Notes: a model not told the origin generated them from the letters alone. A stretch of DNA of 64,000 bases from Nematostella vectensis (GCF_932526225.1 NC_064036.1:14005181-14069180), one strand, 5' to 3'; counted from the first letter of the stretch, positions 24,101 to 37,025 are shown. Program-made: numbers and translations.

Positions 24101-26140
24101 AAATTTTCATCTTTAATAAGACTTAATAATATTGCCTTGAAGAAGTCTTTTTAAAGACGAAAATTTGAGTCTAATACCAGTTTTTGGTGTATTCCTGATC
24201 ATCATATTTTGTCTGTTTGATACAGGTACAGTGGCTGACCAAGGGGGGTAACATATCTATACTCTTCCTGACTGTCATGTGCGGCTGGTTAGCAGCTATT
24301 ATTGTTGACTATCTTTACAAAGCAGTTGGTGAGTATGATCAACATTAGCCATAACCGAAGAACAACCCCACATGACTATACAGTGGGCTCACAAGTTGAA
24401 AGAAAATTGAGTACTTGGGTAAACAAACCATACACATCATCCTCAGGGACCAAGGGCGTCGCAGAGATGCCCACACAGGGAGCGCACGAGAAAAAAGAGT
24501 TCTTTCTTGTGCGCTCTCTGTGTGCCAAATCTCTGCGACGCCCTGGGTCCCTGAGGATGCACACACATTACAAATCTATGGCCTGCTTCTGCTGTCTTTG
24601 TGGCCATCATATTTTAGCTATTTTATGTGTCGCTCTGTGAAATTACTGCTAGTCCAATGTGTTGAGAACATCAGGATGGGGCCTTGCCTCTACTGAAATG
24701 GGCTCAATGTTTTGTCAAGACGAGGCATGCATACACTCTTTTTTTAGAAGAACCTTTTTTATAAAAACATCCTATTTTGCCCATTGCAGTGTAATGAAGG
24801 CTTTTCGACTTGGATTTTGTACTATTTCATAACATTTATAGTCAAATAGAATGAAGAAACAAGCATAAGCTTCATTTATCATGAATTGAAATAAGCGAAA
24901 TTTACAAGTAGTTTACCAACAATTGTCTGCTGTTACTGCATTTTAGCTCACTGAACTAACTAACTCAATCTATTCGAACTTAGCTTTATCTAGCACTGCT
25001 TACATTTGTTATTTTTTTTATTTCATTGTTATTGTCTAATCCCTTAACTACAGATTCTTCTTTTTTGTTTTGTTTACATTTCTTAGATAGTTCATTTACT
25101 TACTTTTAAATGTTCATGCGGAACAGTTCACAGGCAATTTAATACTTGTCTAACTTTATGTGATTGGTTCTTGCCATAACCGTTTCTGTGGTGGAGTGTG
25201 CAGAACACACCCAGCCAAAGATTTCACCAAATAAAAGCATTTAATAAAACATGTAGCTCTACACCTGTGTATTGAGCACTGTTCTATGAACGCCTGCATC
25301 CATGCATTATATATATAAAACTGTTGTTTCTCCAGGACCAGTGTCGACCAACAGGGTGATTTGCCTTGTGCCACTACTCACTTGGCTGGAAGATTGGATG
25401 TTCATCAGGCATTTTTCCAATAACATTGATACTCCAGTTATTGTTTTAGAAGTCTTAGGTAAAGTGATTTTCTAAATTTTATTTCATTATATAATTATTA
25501 TTTATTTTAAATTATTATTTATTTGATAGCTTCCAATACTAACAATGAATAAAAAATAATTTGAAAATAATATAAAAAGAATAATTTAAAATGTTGTATC
25601 CTTGGTAAAATAGTGGGATGTACTTCTTGTGTTTTCTGTCATAACATGCACGAATTGCTTTTATTCCACTTCCTTTTACACCTTTTTTAATTTAATTTTC
25701 TATCTGATAGGCCTTGTGCTGGTATTTGTTGGCCTGGTTTCCTCAAGTTTAGAAACCGAAGGCTTTAGAAGTTCCTTACGGACCCCTCTCTTAGACCCAG
25801 CTCAGGTAAGTCAATTATCTACACAAAACAATAGTTAGCTACTAAGAATTGGACTCTGGGAATTTGTCATGCAATGCAGAGATTTTAGAATGTTTTAGTT
25901 TGAAGGCCCTTTTACATATGCTGTAGGTATAACATCATGCAAATATTCCATTTTTAGTATCAGAGGTCGGATGAGCCATTCCGGGAGGACATCCCACCGG
26001 ACATGGATGACTTGGTAACATCAGAAGAAGAAGTTGAGAATGACAACAACTCTAGACCTCACTCACGGCTTTCTCACTTGCACACCAATGAAGACCTCTT
26101 TCCGCCACTTGTTGAGGTCACTGGTGACTGTAAACCATGA
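21140..26140 (+). CDS. EamA/drug-metabolite-transporter-like multi-pass membrane protein
   Basis: Exons: 21140-21538, 22105-22372, 23196-23320, 24226-24328, 25336-25458, 25711-25805, 25958-26140; 1296 nt, 431 aa, all in frame with GT/AG introns. About ten hydrophobic segments are visible, arranged as two halves, each with features of the EamA fold: PTVAGVYMAAAPWLSTVIER closes the first half, GFSGVIMVSVADG follows, and WLAAIIVDYLYKAVGPVSTN with VLEVLGLVLVFVGLVSSS marks the second half. The last exon gives an acidic, hydrophilic cytosolic tail (DDLVTSEEEVENDNNS). A family role in small-solute transport is known, but substrate and subcellular site cannot be told from sequence. Possible relation to SLC35-type proteins is an inference. 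The exon 2 donor has been tandemly duplicated just downstream. Confidence 0.85.
22319..22580 (+). repeat. Fourfold tandem duplication of transporter exon 2 end and donor
   Basis: The unit (about 60-68 bp) covers the exon part ACAGCTATGTTAGCCCTTAT..AATAAGCTCAG and the following GTAGGTATTAGAATA. Three degraded copies follow: copies 2 and 3 have AGCTCAGATGG, which abolishes the GT, while copy 4 restores AAGCTCAGGTAGGT at 22551-22564. Using copy 4 as donor would read into TAG four codons after the normal junction. Confidence 0.85.
23483..23663. mobile_element. Foldback/MITE-like element in transporter intron 3
   Basis: AATAACAAGAGAAAATACTT at the left and AAGTATTTTCTCTTGTTATT at the right are exact inverted repeats. 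Internal segments also pair (TATATTTTGGC with GCCAAAATATA, TTTTTCAGGGTGACT with CACCCTGAGAAA), so most of the 181 bp can form one hairpin. Confidence 0.7.
24071..24193. mobile_element. Foldback/MITE-like element in transporter intron 3
   Basis: AATACACCAAAAACTGG and CCAGTTTTTGGTGTATT are exact inverted ends 123 bp apart, with inner pairing (AAATTTTCATCTTT with AAAGACGAAAATTT). It lies close to the acceptor of exon 4 at 24225. Confidence 0.65.
24437..24559. mobile_element. Near-perfect hairpin element in transporter intron 4
   Basis: CATCCTCAGGGACC.. at the left mirrors ..GGTCCCTGAGGATG at the right, and pairing continues inward through GGGCGTCGCAGAGAT, CACACAG and AGCGCAC to a short A/T loop near 24495. 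About 123 bp. This is a typical palindromic MITE. Confidence 0.75.
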
Positions 26141-28152
26141 TATTAAATGTTTAGTAGGAAAGAGATGTGTTAGACTTTGTTGACCTTTCGTGGTCAGAGC
26201 AATTTAAAGATATTTGAAAAAGAAAGCAAAACATTAAAAGCAGAGAAGTAATGTATACCATCCGCCTGTTAGGGGCAAGATGAAAAACTGCTCCCTGGGT
26301 AATAGACCATCATAAAACCGGGTAGCTTAGGTAATACCAGGCAAAGAAAACTTATGCTGCATTCACACCAAAACCATGTTTAGTACAAGGTTTTTCTTTG
26401 CCTTATAACTTGCCAAGTTTCTCATTGTGTTGAATTCTTTCTATCTAAATGATCACTTAGTAACATGTACAGCAGAGTGTATCCTGTTTTGTTCTTGGGT
26501 CTGTCCACTCTTGGGAGATTGAGATTTAAACCAGTTTAATTAAAACACCTTAAACTGGTTTAAGTGCTGGTGTGAATGCAGTATTAGATTATTAAATATG
26601 CGGCAAACCCTGTAGCCAGTGTGTGTCACAGTCTAATTAAAATACAGATAAATTGCCATCCTTCAGATCATTTGAGCATGCTTAAAAATTTGTGCTTGTA
26701 GATCTGCTTAGAAGTCAGGCCCGTACCCAAGATTTTCCTTGGGGGGGGGGGGGGGGGGTGCGAAATCCAAAAAAAATGGACCTAATTTTTCCTGGAGGGA
26801 GGGGGGGGGGAGGGAGTTCTCTGATAAAAATCTGACCATCTCTGAAAGAACAAAAAGGGATTTTTTTATGCCTTTGCAGTATCTCCGAGGGGCGTTTATT
26901 GTCGGATTTGGCTACAAAAAAGTCTGATTTATATGGATTGGTGACATACCAGAGTGATCTAGCTTATGCTTTATAACTTTGTTCACTAATAGCACGTTTA
27001 TTAACTGAAAGTGGACCTTTGGCCGTTGTAGGGAGTGCATTTGCACCCCCCCTGGGTATGGGCCTGAAAGTGTAGGGTGTATTTTATTTAGTGTACTTTG
27101 GCCACGAAGGATATTTTCATGTCACACTCGGCTCAGATGGAGTCAGTGGAGTTTTTTTATTTTATTTTTTAATGCTCATCTAACGGTTGCACAACCCCAT
27201 GGCCACACACACACACCGCTTAGGCTTCTATGAATTTCTAACGTAGGGATCAGAAGTAAAAATAGTTGTTGGCCGTTTTTATACTATAGAAATATGAGGT
27301 GTCCAGACTACTTTGGGCAAAGATTTTTAGTCTAGTATAAAGAGTGACCCTTGGGCATGTGTCATGAAGAGGTAAATGATTTACTTGGACTGAACAACGA
27401 ACTGTAGCGTTTAGGTTGTCTGCAGGGGCGGCGGTAGGGGAGGGGCAGGGAGAAAGCGCCCTCCCCCCCACTTTTCTGAGCAGATGTTTAGCGCTTAAGG
27501 ATTTGGGACCACTACCGCCCCTCCCCCCTGAAACCACCAACCCACCCCTTCCCCCAACTCTTGCCCTCTCACCCTAATTATGGGTTTGCCGCCCCTGATC
27601 TGGATGAAATTTAGTTCATCTCGCCTTAATACCTCTCGCCTTAATACCAGTTTTATGTAGGCTTTTTTAACTGGTGTACTTTTGTTTTGAGTGATTAGAC
27701 TTTAAAGCTCCAAGTCTAAGATTTATTGTTTATATAAAACTCATCTTGAAATGTTGGCTCTAGTAAATTCCACTTCAGAGCGCTGAAGAAAAACCTATAA
27801 GTTCTAAGATGAAATGTAGCTACAATAAATGAATCCGAACAGCCTGTGAGCTGGCTGTTCACACCTTACCTGACACTGGGGGGATTCCAAAGCACTTGCA
27901 ATTTCATGTCTTGTTTTCGCCCATGTTTTTTACTGTATTTGAGCTAGCGGTTAGGAAATTAGTCTACTCTGCAGCCGCTCGTGTTGTACAGGGAACCCAT
28001 TCTCGATACTGTTCCAATGGTGGAACTCACAATACAACATTATGGATGCATTATAAGTATCCATCTGAAATGGGCTTCCTGTGGCATAGCCGCCGTTTTC
28101 GCAACCGAAGCGCAGCGGTGTTACCCATTAGTCCAACGTAGACGAAATAAAA
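26141..28152. other. Intergenic region between the transporter and SFT2D3
   Basis: Contains the transporter 3' UTR, a GGCCCGTAC-ended MITE (26716-27066), G/C homopolymer tracts near 26745 and 27465, and the SFT2D3 promoter. The open frames in it are short and follow the MITE or low-complexity tracts. I see no further gene. Confidence 0.5.
26716..27066. mobile_element. MITE with CAGGCCCGTACCC termini, copy 1
   Basis: Ends CAGGCCCGTACCC and GGGTATGGGCCTG are inverted. The interior (TTCTCTGATAAAAATCTGACC, CCTTTGCAGTAT, GTTTATTGTCGGATTTG, ACCAGAGTGATCTAGCTTAT) matches the element at 40680-40930 over most of its length. This copy is longer, with G runs near 26743 and 26800. No coding. Confidence 0.75.
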
Positions 28153-31100
28153 ATGGAGGCGAAACTAAACGCTCTAAAAGACTTCGCTTCATTCGGCTCG
28201 TCCAAGAAGGCGTCAAACACTGATTACAAGCCGGTAGATCAAACTCCGAACTCGCAATCGTCGAATGGACAGTGGGGTGCTTGGCTAAGTAAAGGCGAGG
28301 AAGACCCGTACCTGCCGAGCTTGGTAAGCGAGCTTATCTTAAGATATCACTTGAATCAGACATCTCATCTTTACAGAATGTATCACTTTAATCAGACCTC
28401 ATTAATAAAGATTCTACTCAGCCTACCAAAAACTTCCCCAACTGTAGATACAAGTGCTTACATAAGCAGTACATAAGAAGTACATAAGCAGAGGTGTTAT
28501 TGTAGCAAGGGCAAGAGGAACATTGTTTTCTAGCCTAAATTCTGATAATAAAGCATGAAATTCCTTCTTTTTTGGTTTAAATGAGCCTTGTTTGTAACAC
28601 CTTAGAAAAGCCAGTCAAGTTGCATTGCATAATCTGAGCTACTACCCTATTGGTGGGAACTGTCCACGACATGCTAGCTGAAACATGCCTGATTAGTATA
28701 CACCCTTGTAGTGCCCCATACACACTTTGCCTGGACATCATGGCCAGGAAAACAAGGATTTACTTACAGGGCTGTACTTGCAGGGGGTGGGGCACTGGAA
28801 GCATGTTCCCCCCACTCCCCCAATATTTTTTAAAATTAATAAGAAAATATCCAGTAGGGGCACTATATGTGCCCCCTCCCCCAACATTTTCTTAATCTTT
28901 TTGTATTGTGCCCCCTCTAATCTTACGTGGGCTGCTATGGTTTCTGACTTATTTTGAACAAGCATGACAGGGTCTCTTTTTGGTTTTATAAATACTTTCT
29001 TACTTTGGCTGGAGAATGACTTTTAATCTGTTTTACACATGATGTTTCTTATCGACTAACATTTTATTGTCTTCAGTCAAGAAAACAAAGAATTCTTGGA
29101 TTTTTCATGTGTCTGCTGATGGGTGTATTTTGTTTTGTAATGGTGAGGATACCTTAGAAGTAAAAAAGTGTAATTGTTGATTGTTTCTTATATTGACAGT
29201 AGGGGAATGGTGCTAGACTAAATCCTATTAACTATCTTTCAAGGCTGGTTTTATTGCCCCATTTATCGTTCTCAAAGCAAGGAAGTTTGTTATGCTGTAC
29301 ACAATGGGTAGTCTCTTTACAATTGGCAGGTAAGTTGTAATTTAATATGAATATCTTTCAATAAACTGTTTCCAAAAACTTGGCATTCTGGGTCGAAAGT
29401 ACTGAAGGAAATATATTGGACAATTGGACATGTGATTATGTTGAGCATGTCAATTATAATTTGAACATATTCATTACCTGCAAGTTGATTTTTAAATCCA
29501 AATCTTTGTAATCATTTTTAGGACTTTGCTGTCTGACTTTTAAGCATACTCTACTGTATTTGGATACTGAACATAACCCTACTCAGTCTAAGTACTCCAT
29601 TTCTTGCTAAAGTGCTTTTCTCAGTATTTTAAAGTTTTTTTACTTACTCCCTTTGTTAATGTACTTCTTCAGGTGCCTACACAGGGGGTGCGCGCAGGGT
29701 GCACACACACACCCCCTTCCTTGGTGGGCAAAAAGCGGGTCATTTCTTATTAAAGAATCTTCAAATTTTATGCTTTTTCCATATGATACCTATGACTGTG
29801 CAACCCCCCCCCCCCCCCCTTTCTTGGTGGACAAAAAGTGGGTCATTTCTTATTAAAGAACCTTCAAGTTTTATGCTTTTTCCATATGATACCTATGACT
29901 GTGCAACCTCCCCCCCCCCCCCCCCCCCCTTCCTTGGTGGACAAAAAGTGGGTCATTTCTTATTAAAGAACCTTCAAGTTTTATGCTTTTTCCATATGAC
30001 ACCTATGACTGTGCAAACCCCTCCCCCCCTCCCTCAGCCAATCCTGTGTACATGCCTGCCTGTGCATTTCAATGCTTTTTGCTGGGTAATCCATCCCTTG
30101 TTAAAGTACTTCTCTGTATTTTAAAGTTTTTCGCTGCTGTGGGGACCTGTCAATCACGTTAAACACCTCTGCTCCTTGGGAAGATTGCCATTCACAGCCG
30201 CATACTTTGGCTCAATGATTGCTACACTTTATATGGCCTTAATTGTAAGTACAAGATGGCCACATATTTTGAAATTCAAATAGAACACCTTTATCATGGT
30301 ATTGTTTGTAGAGAAACATGATATATGGATATACTTCATCCCCTCTTTTCTGCTTCACTTTTGGCATATGAACCTATAGCTTATGCTCAGGATTGGCTTA
30401 AGGGCAGAAGGCCTTCCCCTTTTGGTTATTTTTTAATACTATGGTGATCTAGAACCATTTGTGTTTGTGGAAGTACAGCTCCCCATCCCCCACTCACACA
30501 TCATGCTTTTTGGCCTTTGTTGAACTACTGTATTTGTTGTTTTATATACTATAATAGCCATAGAATTGTCAAGAGATCTATATTTAATTTGTGCTTTGTG
30601 TGTAAGCAAAACCAGTTCCCCATTCCAATTCTTCCATGTGAGCTCATGACACTTAACTGCGGCCACCAAACTTTTTCAGTCTTGGTCCGTTCAGTATCTA
30701 TACCATTTATCTGGTTTCCAGGTAACTGACTTAATCATATGTACCATGTTAGTCTGTTGAGACCAGTCTTTTTATTTATTTAGGTAAGAAGCACGATTTT
30801 AACAGCATTGTTTGCAGTTGTTCAGATAATAGCATTGATATGGTTAGTTAAAGACTCTTGTTGCAATGAATGTTATTGTTTGGAATAGGTGCTAAATGGT
30901 GTCTAAGTGCTACTTCCAGTTTCACCATACGAAACACAATTAAGAAAATGTTGACCTTGTAAAATCTTACTAAAATTACAGTATATTACAGTATAAAAAA
31001 ATCCCAATGGTTTTGAGGGCCATTTTCTCACATACACATAAAAATACTATTCACCACCATTTTAGGTGTTTTTTTTAAAGCTGAGTGAAAAGGACATCTG

Positions 31101-31598
31101 TACACGGAGCATGTCATGGTATCTCAAGTTCCCAGTTTGCTGGGAACCGCTATGACTCTAAGCTGACAAAATGCATATTTCTAACCGCAGTTTTTGCTTT
31201 GTTGCCCGCTGTTAGATTTTATGTGTGACTCTAAGCTGACAGTGCAGATTTCTGACTGCAGTTTTTGTTGTTTTTCTTTGTTAGGTATTTTGGGTGACTC
31301 TGAGCTGAGAATGCGGATTTCTAACTGCAGTTTTTGCTTTGTTGCCCATTGTTAGGTTTTATGTGTGACGCTAAGCTGACAGTGCAGATTTCTAACTGCA
31401 GTTTTTGTTTTTCTTTGTTAGGTATTTTGTGTGACTCTGGGCTGACAATGCAGATTTCTAACTGTAGGGCTTGTTCTGTTCTCCCCTGTTAGGTACTTTG
31501 TGAGCTATATTCCTGGAGGTACCACTGGCATGAAGTTTTTCACAAGACTGTTTTCATCTGCTGTGACAAAGACTGTGTCAAGCACACTACCTGTTTAG
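28153..31598 (+). CDS. SFT2D3: SFT2-domain vesicle transport protein (SFT2D3-like)
   Basis: Four-pass Golgi protein of the SFT2 family, linked to retrograde endosome-to-Golgi traffic in yeast Sft2 (family knowledge). Exons: 28153-28323, 29077-29142, 29244-29329, 30127-30244, 30784-30842, 31493-31598; 606 nt, 201 aa. A hydrophilic N-terminus of about 57 residues, including KGEEDPYLPSL, precedes SRKQRILGFFMCLLMGVFCF, then a second TM (AGFIAPFIVLKARKFVMLY), the family signature LWGPVNHVKHLC..RLPFTAAYFGSM, a third and fourth TM, and the C-terminal YIPGGTTGMKFF motif. Length fits human SFT2D3 rather than the shorter SFT2D1/2. Intron 3 holds a threefold 121 bp repeat and intron 5 holds duplicated copies of the exon 6 acceptor. 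Confidence 0.93.
29690..30022. repeat. Threefold ~121 bp tandem repeat with poly-C in SFT2D3 intron 3
   Basis: Three copies of CTTGGTGGRCAAAAAGYGGG..CATATGATACCTATGACTG, each separated by a C tract of about 11-18 bases and starting near 29712, 29820 and 29931. Immediately upstream, CAGGTGCCTACACAGGGGGTGC resembles the end of the GGCCCGTAC-type MITE, so the array may be an expanded element. Confidence 0.85.
31135..31505 (+). repeat. Tandem duplication of the SFT2D3 exon 6 acceptor junction
   Basis: About five copies at a period of 65-72 bp, each containing a T-rich tract, GTTAG and an exon-like GTATTTTGTGTGACTC, followed by GCTGACA..GCAGATTTCTAACTGCAG. The real acceptor is the last (31491-31492, then GTACTTTGTGAGC). 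Read in the gene's phase, upstream copies give Trp then stop within about four codons (GTATTTTGTGTGA), so they would truncate the protein. Confidence 0.85.
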
Positions 31599-32391
31599 CT
31601 AGTTCCACAGTTTGAAAAATTATTTATTAGAGATTGTAAATATTGTAAAATAGAGAATTGAAAATATATCACAGACTCTGCAGTCATAAATCCATAGTAT
31701 ATTTAATGAGAGCATAGAAACATTTTGTTATACAAACAATGACAAGAATAAGTAGCTCCCTGCCTTCAAAAGGAAATCTTTACATCTAAACATGTGTCAT
31801 TATACTCTAACCACTGAACAAATTCAATATTTTTAGCATAATATGCAAGAATGTACAATTTGTATCTACACCATACAATAAAGAGTAATGGAGAACTTTA
31901 AACCAGTTCCCAATATTTGGAACTCAGCAAAAATTCCAACAGTTTCAATTTGTTTTGTTACAACCAATGACACAAAGATGACAGCTTTTTAAGCTCAGCA
32001 AGATGGTTTCTTTTATTAAATTCCATTTGGTTTGAAATTATGCATTCAGTAAGTCCCTTCAACACTATGCTGAAGCAATCCTAGACAATGCTGATATCTG
32101 AGCACCTTTCAGGATCTATAAAAATGTATGTTTCAATATTCAAATAACATATACAACAATTATAATTATAAAAATAATTCCAAACTCAACTTAAACTGTC
32201 AAAGTTGGTTTTCAATAGGGTGCAAAGGCGAGCACAACACAAGTGAGAATCATTCAAAGACAAGGGCAAGAAAATCCAGCTGTTATTTTCTTTTGTGATT
32301 ACTATTATTGCACTTGTATTCCAGTGAGAATTGGGAAATAATATGCTGGGCGTGCGTTTGCATCATAGTGCGAACCAAACTTTAGTTTTTT
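31599..32391. other. Convergent 3' region between SFT2D3 (+) and FANK1 (-)
   Basis: Non-coding. The two genes end tail to tail with about 790 bp between the stop codons, shared by both 3' UTRs. AATAAA occurs at about 31879 on the + strand. I see no other gene. Confidence 0.5.
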
Positions 32392-34650
32392 TTAATAGCC
32401 ATTCATAGATGCTTGAGTTGACACGTTTTCCTTCTCTTCCCCATCCACCTCACTTTTGCTTTTCTCACGGACTTCCTCCACTTGTCGCTGCTTATCTGCC
32501 TGCTTCTGCTCATCAAGGTACTGCTGCAAAAAGCTGACGATGCGCTCATGGTCAAACGCTCGTGCAAAGTCCAGTGCTGTCTTTCCGTGCAGAGTCTTAT
32601 GCTGGACAAAAGCTCCTTTCTTTACCAGGAGTTTAACAAGAGGCTCAAAGCCATTGAGGACAGCATTCATAAGAATAGTCTTGCCGTCCTTGTCTTGGCT
32701 GTTGACATTGGCACCATGGTGGATGAGTAACTTGGCAATGTTGATGTTACCATTTACTGCTGCCACACGCATCAGTGGTGTCCACCCTACAAAAAGGAAA
32801 ATTCGGAAAGATGTTCTTTTCACTGCATTAACAGGGCCATAGTTAGAATATCTAAGAATAGGTAAGGGTGCAGTTGTAACTACTGGCAGTCTGTCAAGAG
32901 CAGATGTTACCTGAGGTTTTATCTTTGATGTCCACTGCACAGCCCTCGGTGAACATCCATCGTATGACGTCCAGATTTCCCCCGTCTACCGCCCAGTGCA
33001 GGGCCATGGATCCTGTGTGATCTATGGTGTTCCATCCAGCACCTTGCTGCTGCAACAGCTTGGCAACCTCAAGCTGACCTATTGGGCAATCAGCTTTTTA
33101 ATTAATCATTTTACAATAAACGTCGAAACAAATTCAAGGATGAAAATATTGACCCATGTAAGAACCAAACCACATACTGTAGGTAAAGAAATGTACAGAC
33201 CAGGGAGGGGTGGAGGCGCTGGGCCACATTCACCAAGGGGAAAGAAGGAGGACACTAAACATTGGATTGATACTTGGCTAAGGTTGCCCTATGCATTTAT
33301 TGAGGCTTTTTGTAAGTCACCTGAGAAGCAAGCCATCATCATGGCAGTTTTCCCACTGATGTTTTGATAATTCACATCTGCATTTCTCTCCAGGAGAGCT
33401 TTCACAATATCCACATAACCCTTTTGGGCTGCAATCAAGTGGAGTTATTTTTTTAGTACATACTTGTTTATATTTATAAATGATAGATATGGGTGTCTTG
33501 AAAATTAACATTCACGAGCAACTATCTGGAGACAGACCAAGCTTGCCATTTTATTAATACTTGTTCATTATAAAAAATGTGTATAACTATTATATAATAC
33601 TCACAAGCAACCATCAGAGGAGAGAGACCAAACTTGTCAGGAGAATCTATGAGCTGCCATCTTGGGCCAAACTCTGTACAAAATCAGTTTTATAATCAAC
33701 AATAAATTGGAAAAGTAAACTTCACTCACAATTAAACTATTGTTTGTTTATTAGCTATGAAAACATTTATGAAGACTGAGATGTATCCAAGAGATAGGTA
33801 TTTTTGTTCCCTAGTCTTCATCTATTTAGGAGTAATAATAATGGATTACTTTAAAAGAAAGGGGAAAATTCAGAAGATGGTAATATGGAAGACAATGGAG
33901 CCTAGAGATTAGACAGCAAGAAAGTCTGAAAGAAAATAGAACTGAGCCAGGAAGCTACCCCAGCTTTTTTGCCTGCTATTGCCCTGACAGCCCTGATTTA
34001 TCTACCTTATTGTTTTGATAGTCACCCAAGCCTCTGTCAAATTTTTCTCAGTATATCTAAGCTAAGTATATCTAACTTACCCAATCCTAGACTTTTTTGG
34101 TAACTACCCATCTCTCAGTATATCTAAGCTATCTGTAAGTAAATCTAACTACCCAATCCTAGACTTTGTTTGGTAACTACCCCAGCCCCTATCTAAGATT
34201 TTCTCTCAAAATCACCCTCCAGTTTGCTGACAGCCTGCCTCAGCTAATTTTTTGCTTCATTTTTTTCCTGTAATTACCTTCCAACACTTTGATCACGGCC
34301 TGCACATCCTTTTTAGCCACGGCCTTGTGGAGGTCTTCATTGGTTTTAGGTTTTTTTGTTGTTCTCACAGTGATGACAGAGCTCCATGCACTGTTTCCTG
34401 CATCGTTTTTACATCGTATTCTATACCGATAGTCTGTGGATGGTTCCAGACCCTCAAACACATTACTGGTTGAGAAACCAGAGTACACTTTGCCAAAACC
34501 CTTGGTGCGCTCCCCCTCCTCTACTGAGTACTGAAGTCGTCCATCAGACTTTGCGGCTCCAATGATCGTTGGTGGCTCCCAGTATAGTTCTATTGAGCTG
34601 TGAGTAACTTTGCCAACAACTGGAGGGTTAGGTCTTGCAGGAACAGACAT
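32392..34650 (-). CDS. FANK1: Fibronectin type III and ankyrin repeat protein FANK1
   Basis: Orthologue of FANK1, a protein enriched in mammalian testis and linked to spermatogenesis and AP-1 signalling (known of the family). Coding exons on the minus strand, in order: 34650-34278, 33673-33605, 33428-33321, 33078-32911, 32786-32392; 1113 nt, 370 aa, in frame. Residues 7-100 form the FN3 domain, beginning [20 protein letters not shown], nearly the same as vertebrate FANK1. Six ankyrin repeats follow, with [67 protein letters not shown] and [13 protein letters not shown]. The tail is a charged Lys/Gln/Glu-rich segment ending MNGY. The start codon follows a splice acceptor directly, so 5' UTR exons lie upstream. 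Confidence 0.95.
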
Positions 34651-37025
34651 CTACAAGTCAAAGAAAGATACAGTTAATAGTCTAATAAGTCACAATTCCC
34701 GGAAGTATGAACACTAAACTACTACATATATTTTTACAATTTGTTACTCACACTTCTCCAACTTCCTATATATAATTTTTTTTGGAAGACTCTTAGATTT
34801 TAAAGATTCCTTACCCTTATATAATAACATTTATACAGGGAATTTCTATAGGAAATGGAAATCAGCAGACACAACTCAACCTTTCTTTTCTTTTCTATAA
34901 GCTGTTAAGCATTAGAAAACATTCCTAGTGCTCTCCTGGCTAAGGCATGTATATGGAAAAAAGGTATAACTTTCAGATTTACTTAATCCAGTAAATTTCC
35001 AAGTATAATTAGTCAGATAGACTGATCCATCAGGATTGCTAATAAAACAGAGACAAGAGAACTGCATATAAGTGTCTCCTTCAGCAAAAACAGCCAATCA
35101 CAGAATAATGATCACAATAGCACACAATTAAAATAAATGGAAATGTGAGTGAGAAAGAGGAACTTATTTACTCAGGTGTCCATTTCTCAAGAATGTGATA
35201 AGTAAAAAGCTCAAACAGTATCAGAAATTTAAATGAGCTTCTTACATGCATTGCTTTAAACAAATTCGCCAAGATCCAAAACTACCACACAGGAAATATT
35301 GTACCAGTAGCACTTTCACTAGAAGATTTAATTTTTGTGATTTAATTTTTAATTTTTAACTAATATGTACTTGTAATATTTTTTTTAAATTGCTAGTATA
35401 TATCAACTAGTGAAATAAAGCTCTTTTTTATCTTCAATACGCTTCTTCTAAAAGAAGGAAGGCCCGAGAATTACCTTGAGGGGATGTAATAAAAAGAAAG
35501 AAAAAACATCAGTGGGGGAGTACTTTACCTCTTTCCTATGACAAAATAGAATACTAAACGCACCTTTTAAGATTCAAGTTAAAGAAAAGAAAATAACTAG
35601 TGCAGTATATGTTGCTGTCTTGCAAGCAGCTTTGATTCTTAATATCAGGCAAATTAGAAATAAACTATAAGTAAATAACATTTTATAATTTTTAAATGTG
35701 AGTAGCTTACATAAAGTTTTCATCTTCTAATAAAAATAAAAAATGCGTCAAAGAGTGAAAATGAGTATATATACTAGATTTAGATGACGTCGTATACTTG
35801 TTTAGGGAGTTAAGTATCAGACAATAGCCAAATATAGAAGTACTTAAACAAAATAAAAACCGCTAATCCCTGAAATAAGCTTTCTAAAGAAAATCAAGGA
35901 AGGTTACAAATAAATGTGTTTATACTTTGAATTATTTCCTTCACTAATGACCCAAAACGACACCGCAAATATTATATCACCCAGAGTTTATGCTGCAATA
36001 ACAAAATGAATAACTTATGTTTGCTGTTTATTGAAAACTTCACACCGTTTCTACAAACAAGTGAAGCATAAAATAAGATGACATTGATCTTACGGTTTGG
36101 TGGTTTTTCACATAATAACAAGTTTGCTTGCCGAGCAAATCCTTCTTTTAGACAAAATTTGTTATAATAATTCACCGTATACAAACCTGGTTTCCTAGAT
36201 GTTCACGGAATCGTTCGAGTGTGCTCAAATGCTGGAACCTTGGCTTGGGACATACATTTGTGAGCAATATTAGCAAAGATGACAAGATAGCGGAGGTGTG
36301 GGAAGATCCTTGCAAATTTAGTTCAAATATCCCATTTCCTCCCGTCTCCTACTGAGTTGAACTGTGTTCACTTTGAAACGTTATGCGTTGATGTGTCGAT
36401 AATTGTTTGGAGTCTTTGTGCTGTAAAAAGGAGAGATTTGATGCTTTTCTAAACACAGTACCCAAAGACGACACCGACAACTACTCACGGACACAGAGCA
36501 GTTACCAGGGGCACTAGTACGCACGGGGGGAGGGAAGAGCTGCAGCCAAAAATGTAAAATAAGTAAACTAAACGGGGAAAACTACAAATTTTAACTTTTG
36601 GTTTCATGCAAAAATTAGCTTGTGCCTATAATTGGTCAGCCTCTATATTTGATTAATATATTGCCTGAAAGTCGTCGTGCGATTATGAATAGAAATGTCA
36701 TCAAAACATACTGTCCCCTCCCTACAAAAGCATTTATATTTCCTCAGTTGGAGGGAGAGGATGCTAAAAATATTCAGAAACACTTATTTTCTACAGTCTC
36801 TCTTGAAAAACACTTTTTATGAATTGTTTTATTTTTGATGGCGATGAATTTTATAAAAACTTACCATAAGTTTTAAATTAACTATCCCGTGTGTAAATGT
36901 TTTCGCTCAATATTTTTGTCATCTACCCCCTCCGAGTAAAATCTCACTCTTTGTCATCGAACGCGCGGTTTGTTGATCTATCATCGTGGCTAAAGAAAGG
37001 ACATTATTGTCTTTGAGAGAAAGTC
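34651..37025. other. FANK1 5' intron/UTR and shared upstream region with TMEM101
   Basis: A minus-strand donor (..CTAGGAAACCAG, then GTTTGT) near 36187 suggests a FANK1 5' UTR exon of about 36187-36300. It contains a 16-codon upstream frame (MSQAKVPAFE..TIP). If so, FANK1 and TMEM101 are divergent, with about 700 bp between their 5' ends. The rest is AT-rich and without genes. Confidence 0.4.

Noticed and set aside
29699..30124. 141-codon open frame with Pro-rich runs
   Set aside because: It reads through C tracts of the 121 bp intron repeat.
32456..32842. 128-codon plus-strand open frame
   Set aside because: Antisense of FANK1 ankyrin exons; no features of its own.
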